Origin: Magnolia sinica
Lineage: Eukaryota; Streptophyta; Magnoliopsida; Magnoliales; Magnoliaceae
Direction: 5' to 3'
DNA length: 64,000 nucleotides
Assembly: GCF_029962835.1 (NCBI RefSeq)
Contig: NC_080583.1
Location: 67,627,158-67,691,157 of the forward strand
Under the pieces are notes generated by a model. That model did no database searches and had not been told where the DNA came from. It saw only the letters and a list, made by a program, of their open reading frames with translations. The position numbers were made by a program, and so were the translations under genes. Position 1 is the stretch's first letter, and each line of letters starts with the position of its first letter. Below, piece after piece: positions 34,767-44,943 of the stretch.

Positions 34767-37700
34767 TGTAATGACCCTGAAAATTTTGTGCCAAGACTCG
34801 AGTATTACCTCTATTTTCCTTAGAAGCTTTTTGGGGTAATTAGCTCTAAGCTCGATTGCTTGTAAAATTTGCATCAATCACTTTAAATTTGATCTGTATG
34901 ACTTAAAACCTGTAAAATGGTTAGCGCTAGGTTACTCTGAAATCTGGGATTCATCGCTAAATCCAGTTGCTCTTGGAAATTTTTAGAAGTTCTGGATCGG
35001 ACCTGGACCGCGCGTTGAAAGTCCGATAGCGATGATCTTAGGCTGTTGCGGTCACCATGTTGGACTTGGGCATCACCTCAAAAATCAAGTCCAGATAATG
35101 TTCTGGGTCGATTTAGTTGAGTTCAGAGTGAAGAGTGTGAGAACGGTTGGAAATTAATTAAGATATTATGAAATCTGAGTCGTGTCGCTTGCGCGATGAT
35201 TTTAAACAATCTGACCGTTGGATTCTGACCCAATTTCACCCTCTGATCAGGAAAGGTGGCCCAGGCATGTCCTTGTGCTTGTGGACCTGATCGAGATTTG
35301 GTGACCGTTGAATTGAGTGTGGTCCGCCACGGCTGATCTGAAGATCCGGTTGGTACAAAAACTCAACTTGACCTAGATCCATGGTCAGTGAGCTTAAGTC
35401 CGACCTTTCGTGGTAATAGGCCCACCGGAAGTGCTTCGTTGGATCGAGAGAGGCTTGTTTTGGTTATACCCTAAGTATACCTTGGCCCTGGGGTTATTTT
35501 CATCAATGTTAGGCCTATTTATAGACCTTAAAACCCTAGCTCTCTTTTCCATATGAATTTCCTAACCCTAGGTTAGAAAGAGAGAGAAAGTGAGAGAGAA
35601 AGTTGGTGAATCATCTTAGATTCTTTCCTGTTCTTCTTCATCTTAAACCTTCACTTTTGAATCGTTATTCCGGCGATTCTAAGTTCATCTTTGGGTAAGT
35701 TAACCTAATCTGTGTTAGAACTTAGAATAGTCTTTGTGATGTTGTATCTCATTTCTATTCTTACCTTAGGTTATCCTGTCGCCGTTGGTGTTCTTTTTTG
35801 GATTAAGGTGCGGACTTTAATCGTATAGGTTATGGTTTTCAAGGCTTTCAATGTTAGTGAATGGTTTATTCTTGTTATGATGAGATTTCACATGCCAAAT
35901 GTTATGTTTACTTTGCGTTCCTGATATGCATGTGTTACATTGAGATTTGTGTATTCTATGTGTATGTATAAAGTACCGTATGCGTATAAAATATGAACAT
36001 GTGATTGCCATGATTATTTGTCGTGTACTTATGCTAGATGTATGTACAACAACTCCTTAGTAAAAGGAATTGTTCAAATGCGTGTATTTTCAACATACGT
36101 CATGTCTGGTGAACTAAGTATTCTAAGTGTTTGTAGAAATGCCTGAATGATCTAAAGTGTGATATATCAACCTAGTATGGGCGTTGAGAAGCGATTCTCA
36201 ACTCTCCCACTAGTGTGTGTGATTTCCTTCATGCAAGTTACATTCCTTATTGTTTAAATTCAAGTATTACTTATGCTTAAATCCATGTTAAGTTAATATT
36301 CTTCAGATGCTTACATACCATATGATTTGAGTTGTTGTTCCATTGCTATTCTAAATTGTAGATATGAACATCTGTTGTAGTGGAATGTGTGTGGGACTAT
36401 GAGTTAGTTCAGGAAATCGGCAATCGACCCTACGTTCGTGGCTGAGGTTGCTTTCGCCACGTAGGACGTGATTAGACGAACCCGAGTCGTATTAGAGTTG
36501 TCGGCAGTGGTTTGGCCACGCGGAGTGTTTGCGCACTCTATGTCGTTCAACCCAACGTGCGCTCGTGCTAGTCGAGTTCGTCAAGTAACCCGATTGTCCG
36601 ATGTATGTTCACCATGTATGGACGCTACTGTTTGAATCTAGGGTACCAAACTTACCGATGAAATCCTATTAACCATGGTACCTTGATCCGCTAAGACTCA
36701 TGAGCCGGACATGGTGGTATGGGACACCGTGGTCGAGCTGTCGGCCTACGCTGGGGTGACGAGCCTCCTCGTAGTGACCAGTGAGCAACCAAACTCATGA
36801 GCCGATTATGGTGGTATGAGACACTACATTCGCGCTGTCGGCGTACATTGATTGGTGACGAGCCCTTTGTAGTGACTTCGAGCACACCTGGATACCGCAT
36901 TGAGGTGATGAGCCTTAGTGTAGTAACGAAGGTGTGATAGGCGTGCATTGATTGGTGACGAGCCCTTTGCAACGACCTGAAAACATATGATCGTATGAGA
37001 TTGTCTAGGACTGACAACCCTAGAATGGATCATTGTTTGGATGGTGATATGAGGAAGGTACCTTAACTTCTCAATCCTACTGTATGAAAAGGACTAATAA
37101 CAACTTGGTAATCATGTTCATGCACCGCATTTGCATGTGCTTTGTAGACATGGCGCACTTTAAGGCGATGTCATGCGTAACGTAAGATGAAGACGCTGAG
37201 GGTGTATGCGTGAGGGCATGCATCATTCTGCATACATCTTTGCATTCACAAGAGTACTTAGGACATGTTTAATTGTTCTGCTTTATCATTACTGCTTGAT
37301 TGAACTGATAACATGTTAACCTTTGCTTTATTATTCCACTGAGTTGATTACTCACTCCCACATTCTGGGGCGGTGTTAAACACCTACCAGACTCTGTCTT
37401 AGTTGCTGATGTTGCAGATGTTGAGGCGACCTCTGAGGCAGAGCGGGAGATTGATGATGATGAGGCTGCTTTCTCTTTTATGTAGTTTTCAGACGGGTTC
37501 TAGTGAGCCTTGTTCTGATGCGCGGGATGCTGGGATTTCTTTTGAGAATTAAATGATGTAATTTGATACTTATAATTTTGATAGCAACACTTGAAATACG
37601 ACCTGGTAGGTATATATACTTCAGGGATTTGCACATGTACTCACATATTTCTATAAGTCTTTCGCTTGCATTTTTCACTTATCCCTGAATTATATTTGCT

Positions 37701-37834
37701 ATTTAGCTTAATCTATTCCATGTTTTATGCGCTAATACAAACAACATACATCCATCATTCAATATGTTGCATAAGTGATGTTTTGGAACTCGGGAGTTGA
37801 GCTATGCTCGACTCCCGAATTTCAGGGCGTTACA
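34767..37834 (+). repeat. 5' LTR, 3068 bp
   Basis: Starts TGTAATGACCCTGAAAATTT and ends TTTCAGGGCGTTACA. Beyond the usual TG/CA the ends are inverted over about 14 bp. It lacks 29 bp present in the 3' LTR at 45972-46000 and differs strongly from it only at 37405-37485. A TATA-like CTATTTATAGACC lies near 35516. Confidence 0.95.
37788..37822 (+). other. hairpin near LTR end
   Basis: TCGGGAGTTGAGC - TAT - GCTCGACTCCCGA: 13-bp arms with one mismatch and a 3-nt loop, just before the LTR terminus. The 3' LTR copy (about 47993-48022) has lost pairing at two or three positions. Confidence 0.8.
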
Positions 37835-37837
37835 AGT

Positions 37838-37849
37838 TGGTATCAGAGC
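37838..37849 (+). other. primer-binding site (tRNA-iMet)
   Basis: TGGTATCAGAGC lies three bases after the 5' LTR and matches the 3' end of initiator methionine tRNA, the usual primer of this lineage. Confidence 0.95.
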
Positions 37850-38725
37850 ATGATTTAGATTAAACCGGACTTGGGTTATGGTCACACACTGCACGCTGTC
37901 GCCACTTTAGTGTATTTGGGTGCGAGTTTATCGTAGGTTGTGTGTTTATGTTCCGTTGCTTCTATCGGTGAAAGTTTACTGAAAACGATCGCCGAGATCG
38001 AGTTTGTGCTCTCTCCTGATCACACACAGCGACCTGAAATCTCTTCTAGACCATCTATTAATAAGTTAGATGGTTTATCATCCTATTTCAACCCTTAAAT
38101 CTTCAAGAAATCTCTGTTTGTATTAGATTTCTGCCCGAATGGCCCGATAAGCGTCGAATCATGCAAAGGGGCCGATCGGGGCATTTCCAGTGGGGCCCAG
38201 GGGGGACCCACATCATTTTAGAGTTGGGGGACCAGGCGGACCTCGCCCAAACCGTGAGCCATCGCCGGTTGGTCCAGAGACTGGCGATGTCATCGCCGAT
38301 TCGGCGAGGCCTCACCGATCAGCGGGTCAGGCCAGGCGGGCCGGCTTGGGCCGACATATGTATGGCTTAGTGTGGCCCACCCTTCCACGGTTTGCTGGTT
38401 TAAACCTTTTCTATACCCTACTTCCTTCACAATCCTCCCTCCCAAGCTCTGTTTTCCTTCAAGTTCTTCTCCAAACTTCTCCAAATCCTCCCCAAATCTT
38501 CTTCTTCTTCCATTTTCGTGCAAACCCTACCTGCCCATCTCAAAACCTCACCTCCCATTGCTGTTTACCTTTCCTTTTCTTCTCATTTGGGCTCTCAAAT
38601 CCTCTTTTGGGATCCCAAGTGTGTGAAAGCTCCACCATTCTTCTTATTTCTCTCTTTCTCTCATTTCTCATGGCCCTCTTTGAGTTTATCACGGCCATCT
38701 TTTCCATTTTCTCATTCTTTCTTTG

Positions 38726-39958
38726 ATGGGGAAGAAGAGAGCGCCCGTGGATGAAGCCGGGCCTAGCCGCCCAACCCGTGCACGGAGGTCGAGAGGTGCC
38801 GCCGCGAGCACGACCACCTCTCGTGAATTCCAAACTAAGTGGGACTTTGATCCTCGAGCTCCCATTGGTAGAACCTTGTTGGCGGAGTTGTCGCATGGAG
38901 TCTATGAAGGCCGTAGGGTCCTTTTTGAGGCTCATGTTGATCCGCGGCTGTTTGGTGAGTTTTTATTGTTGGAGTGCCTGGAAGGGTCTGGTTGGTGTCC
39001 CTTGTTTGAGGGCGAGTATCGTACGAATGTAAGTACTGTTCGAGCTTTTTATGCTAATATTCGTGATCCTTCGCTGGAGCCTCTGCAGTTCAAGATTCCT
39101 TGTAGTAGCGGTCGGGAGGCCACGGTCAAAGTCGCTTTGATATCCCGACTTCTGAATGTGCCACTTGGTGAGGTACATGCCAGTGAGAAGAATTTGAACA
39201 GTATGCGCGAGAAGGATCGTCGCACCCGGTTCCTGCGTGGTCGTCTGGTCAAATGGTAGCCGAATAGAAGTCTTCTGGCTACCAACATGACGGACGACTT
39301 CCGCTTGCTTCACCATATGTGTACGTTCAATGTATATCCCAGGTGGAGCAATCGCAGCGAGTGTACGCGCCTGATGGTAGATTTTCTATATCAGGCGGGG
39401 CAAGAAGTGAAGTTGTGTGTGCCGACATACATCTTACGTCAGATTATCCTTATCACTCGTTCGACCAGGAGGACCGAATCGCTTCCTTTTGGCCGCCTCA
39501 TTTGTAAGCTTGCTCATGAGTTTGGCTATAAGCTTGGAACAGAGAAGCCGGTTCCTGTTCGTCATCTTAATCTGACGACCCTTAAGCAGATGAAGATTGG
39601 TCCTCATCGGCAGGCCTTAGAGAGTGAGGATGAGTCAGAGAGTGATGAGGATGAGAGTTATGCTGAAGGTGGTGCTGAGATTGAAGGAGAAACAGAGCAG
39701 GACGAGGAAGAGGTAGAGGCACAGGATACGAGTGAGAGCTTTCCTCCTGTGGCACCAGAGCAGAGCGCAGATCAGGCTGCCAGGGATGCCCGTATTGCTC
39801 GGCTTGAGGAAGGGCAGGCTGTTCTACACCAGGATATCATGGATCTTTGAGGCCTTGTGAAGCATAAGTTTAAGAAGGTGACTCGAACTCTGAAGTCTAT
39901 CCTGTGTTGCTTGCAGGATAAGGGTGCCCCGCCTCCATCTCCTGATTTCGACGAGTAG
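38726..39958 (+). pseudogene. extra ORF upstream of gag, plant-transposon-protein-like, two stops
   Basis: One frame of about 410 codons starts MGKKRAPVDEAGPSRPTRA and is interrupted by TAG at 39257 and TGA at 39848 before its natural stop at 39956-39958. The N-terminus is basic and disordered. The middle (WDFDPRAPIGRTLL..., then PLFEGEYRTNVSTVRAFY, then TYILRQIILITRSTRR and LPFGRLICKLAHEFG) resembles the 'putative plant transposon protein' domain annotated in many plant retroelements. The C-terminal third is very acidic (ESDEDESYAEGGAEIEGE), ending in a short coiled-coil-like stretch. Function is unknown. It is not gag; gag follows in its own frame from 40251. Confidence 0.7.
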
Positions 39959-40250
39959 TTGTCGTTGTAGTCGTCCTTTGCTTTATTTTGTTGTTTCTTT
40001 CTGTGTGTAGTCGTTGTTGGCTTTGTAGTTGGAGTTGCTTGTAGTTGTTTGTTGTTGTTTGAAGTTGTAGATGTTGTTGTTCACATGCTTTCCTTGTCGT
40101 GATTCATGTAATGTTGCACTACTTGTATTGCGACAATTTTGTTTAATGGAATGCATGTTGTTTGTCTTTGGAGTTGTGCTGTGAATGCTGTGTGGATAGA
40201 TTATGTGGACGTAGAATCTTACAGGTTGCATCCTCTGTTGAATGTAGGGT

Positions 40251-41560
40251 ATGCCTCCTAAGGGTTCGAAGACTTCGGCCCGTCTCTCCTTGGTTGAGTC
40301 ACTTGCTAGGGTTCCTCCCCTGAGTGATAGCTAGACGGATCCACAGACGGGCCCGTCTCATGCCGGTGTTGGGCCGACACCTATGGCTCCTCCAGTCACG
40401 CCTTCGGTTCCCGAGCGGAGCCGTACATCTTCGTCTGCTCCACCGTCTGATAGGTTTGAGCAGATGATGCTGTTGATGCAGTAGCAGTAGATTCAGCAGT
40501 AGCAGCACCACCAGCAGCAGCAGCAGCAGTTCCTATCTTCCATGGCTGGCATCTTTGCTCAGTCAGTGGGGGCGATTCCTCCTGCTTCACCTATGCCCCC
40601 ATCTGGGAGCGCCAGTGCTAACGACACTTTTGAGCGATTCCAGCGCTTACGACCTCCCACGTTTGCGGGGTTCTCATAGACCCAAGGTGGCCGAGTATTG
40701 GATTGATCGCATCTCTAAGATGCTGAGACCGCTGCACTGCTCTGAGGTTGAGCAGGTTGAGCTTGCCTCCTTCATGTTTAAGAAGGAGGCCAGTCTATGG
40801 TGGGACAGTGTTCTTCGTACTGTCGAGGAAGGATTTGAGTGGTCGTGGCAGGCATTTGAGGCACGCTTCCACGAGAAGTATTTTTCAGTTACGTACCTAC
40901 ATGAGAAGGAGAGTGAGTTCCTTCGCCTCCGCCAGGGAGGGCTGTCGGTGACGGAGTATGAGAATCGGTTCACTGAGCTAGGTTGGTATGTTCCTTTGAT
41001 TCTGGGCGATCAGCCGATGAGGATGCGGTGCTTTTCTGAGGGATTGAGGCCTGAGATCTGATTGAAGTTATGTTTGCTAGCATTTCTTCTTATGCGGAGT
41101 TGGTGAGCATGTCCTTACGAGCAGAGCAGGACGGGGACAGGTCGTCCTGTATGCGAGCATCGATGGTTCCTAGGCCGCGACCTGACTTTCAGGGTGCACC
41201 TATCCTCGGCAAGAGGCCACGAGCAGATTCTCCTCCTAGGCGTTCAGCGCCGCCCACTCAGTAGATGAGAGCTGATCTTCGCTGTTCGTATTGTGGGAAG
41301 ATGGGGCATTTGGATCGTTTTTGCTTTTCGCGTATGCGGGCCAATGGTTTTACTCTACCGTAGAGGATTAGCCGTCCGATGCCTCAGGTTATTTCTCCTC
41401 TACCTCTTCGTTCAGCGCCAGCTCATCCATCCTTCAGACCTGCAATACCTAGCTTCAGGCCACCTCAGTGGCCCATGGTTCCTCCGCCGAATCGTTAGCA
41501 GCAGGCTCGAGTTCATGCGCTCTCAGCTGAAGCGCCTATGTCTGACTTGGTGCCGAGATC
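40251..41560 (+). pseudogene. gag: gag (capsid and zinc knuckle), broken
   Basis: Starts MPPKGSKTSARLSLVESLAR at 40251. A Gln-rich tract (40476-40535) holds three TAG codons among CAGs. The retrotransposon capsid domain follows (KVAEYWIDRISKML..., LWWDSVLRTVEEGFEWSW, ENRFTELGWYVP; 40684-41058). A CCHC zinc knuckle, CSYCGKMGHLDRFC, is at 41283-41324. Breaks: TAG at 40332, 40482, 40488, 40500, 41262, 41361 and 41496; TGA at 41059; frameshifts near 40675 and 41065. In an intact element this would be the structural polyprotein that packages the RNA. Confidence 0.9.
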
Positions 41561-41834
41561 CTTCGAGGTTATAGCGCACATTGAAGGTATTCCCGTTTCT
41601 ATGTTGGTGGATATAGGGTCCACTACCTCTCTTATATCATATGTGGCAGTTAGGTGTTTGGGTTTGAGCACTGTTTCTATGCAAGGAGTGACGCTTACTA
41701 CTGCTACGGGGATTTCCTCTACTATGAACAAGCATTGTATGGATTGTTTGGTTGATCTAGGAAGTGGATCGATCCGTGTTGATTTCTTTGTCGCACCTCT
41801 TTATCATTACGATGTTATTATGGGTATGGATTGA
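41538..41834 (+). pseudogene. retroviral-type aspartic protease domain, active-site motif altered
   Basis: Same frame as the zinc knuckle. The domain runs from SFEVIAHIEGIPVSMLVDIG to YHYDVIMGMD. The catalytic triad that should read D-T-G or D-S-G reads D-I-G at 41610-41618 (GAT ATA GGG), so the protease is expected to be inactive. TGA at 41832 replaces the usual Trp after GMD. Confidence 0.9.
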
Positions 41835-41843
41835 CTAACGAGG

Positions 41844-43372
41844 ATGCGAGCTGAGATTAATTGTGAAGCAAGGTCGGTGACCATCCATGGACTTGAGGGC
41901 GAGACAGTTACTTTCCCAGTTCAGGTCAGTTACCCTCTTCGTCTTGATTATTATACTTCTCTGTTGGAGAGTATGGCTGATTCGGCGTTTGATAGCACAC
42001 CGGTAGTTCGGGAGTTTGAAGATGTGTTTGAGTCGATTTCTGGATTACCTCCTCAGCGCGAGATTGATTTTGCTATCGATCTCATGCCTGGTACGGCGCT
42101 CATTTCATTGCCCACCTATTGTATGCCTCCGAGCGAAATGGAGGAGTTGAGGAAGCAGATAGATGGTTTGCTGAATTTGGGTTTTATTCGGCCTAGTGTG
42201 TCTCCGTGGGGAGCACCTGTCTTGTTTGTGAAGAAGAAAGATGGTTCCTTGCGATTATATATTGATTATCGCAGGTTGAATCTGGTAACTGTGAAGAATA
42301 AGTACCCTTTGCCCAGGATTGATGATCTGTTTGATTAGTTGAAGGGGGCACGGTACTTTTCGAAAGTTGATCTGCAGTCAAGGTATCATCAGTTGCGCGT
42401 CAAGGATGAGGACGTGCAGAAGACCGCTTTTAGGACTAGCTTCGGTCACTATGAGTTCCTTGTGATGTCGTTCGGTCTTAGAACGTACCGGCCGTGTTCA
42501 TGGATCTGATGAACAGGGTGTTTTAGCCATTCTTGTTCCGATTCGTCATTGTTTTTATCGATGACATTTTGATTTATTCTGCAAGTTGGGAAGAGCACGA
42601 GGAGCACTTAAGAACAGTTTTGGATACTCTCAGGAAGAATCAGCTTTTTGCGCAGTTCAAGAAGTGTGATTTCTGAAAAGTGGAAGTCAAGTTATTGGGA
42701 CATGTGGTGTCCAAGGAAGGGATAGCTGTCGATCTTGCCAAGGTAGCTGTAGTGCAGGACTGGAAGCAGCCTGGTTTAGTTACTAAGGTAAGGAGCTTTC
42801 TGGGTCTTGCAGGCTATTATCGACGCTTCATTCAGGACTTCTCGAAGATTGCCAGACCATTGTCGCAGTTGACACGGAAAGATTTGAAGTTTACTTGGAA
42901 TGAGAGGGCGGAGATAGCTTTTCAAGAGCTGAAGGACAAGTTGACGTCCGCCCCTGTGCTAGTATTGCCAGAGCAAGGGGTAAAGTATATTATATATACT
43001 GACGCCTCTCACGTTGGTCTGGGTTGTGTCCTTATGCAGAAGGACAGGGTGATTGCTTATGCTTCGTGTCAGTTGAGGAAACATGAAGAGAATTATCCTA
43101 CGCACGACCTGGAGTTAGCAGCTGCCATTTTTGCATTAAAGCTCTAGAGACATTACCTCTATGGAGAGGAGTTCGAGCTCTTTTGCGACCACAAGAGCCT
43201 TAAGTATATTTTCACGCAGCATGATTTGAATATGAGGCAACGCTGATGGATGAAAACATTGAAAGACTTTAAGTTCGATGTTTCTTACCATCCGGACAAG
43301 GTGAACCTTGTGGCAGATGCGTTGAATCGCAAGAAGGCTATTGAGTTTGTGGCTCCGCTGATGATAGCAGAG
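41844..43372 (+). pseudogene. pol: reverse transcriptase and RNase H, broken
   Basis: RT motifs: [41 protein letters not shown], the catalytic FIDDIL (DD at 42560-42565), then the thumb and connection [17 protein letters not shown]. RNase [21 protein letters not shown] and [11 protein letters not shown] supply the acidic residues, then HPDKVNLVADALNRK. Breaks: TAG at 42336, 42524 and 43145; TGA at 42674, 43244 and 43373; a one-base frameshift near 42480 between RT motifs. Confidence 0.95.
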
Positions 43373-43378
43373 TGAGAT

Positions 43379-44908
43379 ATGTTGGAGTTTGTGCGAGACT
43401 TTGAGCAGAAGCTTACGGTGGAAGAGCCATATGAGGTTATCGCACACATTCGTGTACAGCCCCTTATCGACGAGAAGATTGTTGCAGCTCAGGCAGATGA
43501 TGAGCTTTTGGTGAAGATGAGAAAGCGGGTTGGTACAGATGAGAACTCCGACTGGAGTGTTAGTTCTAATGGGGGCTTACGATTTCTTGGCCGGTTATGT
43601 GTTCCTGACATCCCTGACTTGAGACGAGAGGTTCTCAAGTTAGCCCATAGTTCTAAGCTTGCGATGCATGCAGGTAGCACGAAGATGTATTAGGATATGA
43701 GGAGATCTTATTGGTGGGACAACATGAAGGTCCATATTGCTGAGTTTGTCTCTCATTGTCTCACGAGCCAGCAGGTCAAGGTAGAGCATTGCCGACCTCC
43801 TGGGTTGCTGCAGCCCATGCCCATAGCAGAATGGAAGTGAAACTTCAGCTCTATGGATTTTATTTCTGGGTTGCCGAGAACGAGGAAGGGATATGACTCT
43901 ATTTGGGTGATCATCGACCGATTGACGAAGTCGGCTCATTTCTTACCTATCAGAGTCACAAACTCTGCAGATGAGTTGGCTAGGCTGTATATCAAGGAGA
44001 TTGTATGTCTGCATGGAGTTCCCTTGGAGATTATGTCTGACAGAGACACACGTTTCACATCTATCTTCTGAACTCGTATTCAGGAAGCGATGGGTGTGAA
44101 ATCGAAGTTCAGCACCGCGTTTTATCCGCAGACAGATGGGCAGACGGAACGCGTGAATCAGGTCCTGGAAGACATGTTGCGAGCTTGTGTTTTAGATTTT
44201 AAGGACAGTTGGGATGATTGTCTTCAGTATGCAGAGTTCGCGTATAATAACAGTTTCCAGGCGAGTATTGGCATGGCTCCCTATGAGGCGTTGTATGGTC
44301 GCCCGTGCAGAGCACCACATTGCTGGGCAGAAGTTGGTGAGCGTAGTTTGCTTGGCCCAGAATTGGTGCAGGTGACTTAAGAGAAAGTTGACGTTATTCG
44401 ACATCGACTTCTGACAGCCCAGAGTAGGCAAAAGAGTTATGCTGATACAAGGCGGCGACCGCTTGAGTTTGAGGTTGGAGACCATGTATTTCTGAAGGTC
44501 TCTCCTATGAAGGGAGTTCTGCGGTTCGGTAAGAAGGGGAAGCTTACGCTGAGATTTATTGGTCCATTTCAAGTTCTGGATCGAGTGGGAGCGGTAGCAT
44601 ACCGCCTCGCTTTGCCCACACATCTTGCGGGCGTGCATAACATATTTCATGTTTCTATGCTGAAGAAGTACGTTCCTGATCCTTCGCATATTATCAGTTG
44701 GGAGCAGGTGCAGTTGAGCGAAGATGCCACATATGTACTGCGACCGACGCGTATTCTCGACAGGAAGGAGCAGGTATTGCGTAGCAAGGTCATTCCTCTT
44801 GTGAAGGTGCTATGGACGCATCATGATGAAGAAGAGGCTACTTGGGAATCTGAAGCTGAGGTTAGAAAGAGCTACCCTCAGATCCTTGAGGAATATGAGA
44901 AGGTATGA
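43379..44908 (+). pseudogene. integrase with C-terminal chromodomain, broken
   Basis: Zinc-binding N-terminus: LAHSSKLAMHAG (His pair) and SHCLTSQQ. The second Cys of the C-x2-C pair is Ser (AGC at 43766-43768). Core domain: Asp in [12 protein letters not shown], Asp in [11 protein letters not shown] and Glu in VNQVLEDMLR form the D,D-35-E set. The GPFQVLDRVGAVAYRLALP stretch precedes the chromodomain (LRPTRILDRKEQ..., VKVLWTHHDEEEATWESE, about 44720-44890), which in living relatives targets integration to heterochromatin. Breaks: TAG at 43691, TGA at 43838 and 44069, TAA at 44378. Natural stop TGA at 44906. Confidence 0.95.
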
Positions 44909-44931
44909 ATTTCGAGGACGAAATTTTCTTT

Positions 44932-44943
44932 AAGGGGGTAGAT
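44932..44943 (+). other. polypurine tract
   Basis: AAGGGGGTAGAT directly precedes the 3' LTR, following TTCGAGGACGAAATTTTCTT. Confidence 0.9.

Noticed and set aside
38726-44908. Alternative genetic code or programmed readthrough to explain many TAG codons
   Set aside because: UGD and the beta-glucosidase use the standard code, TGA and TAA also occur, and frameshifts plus lost active-site residues show decay.
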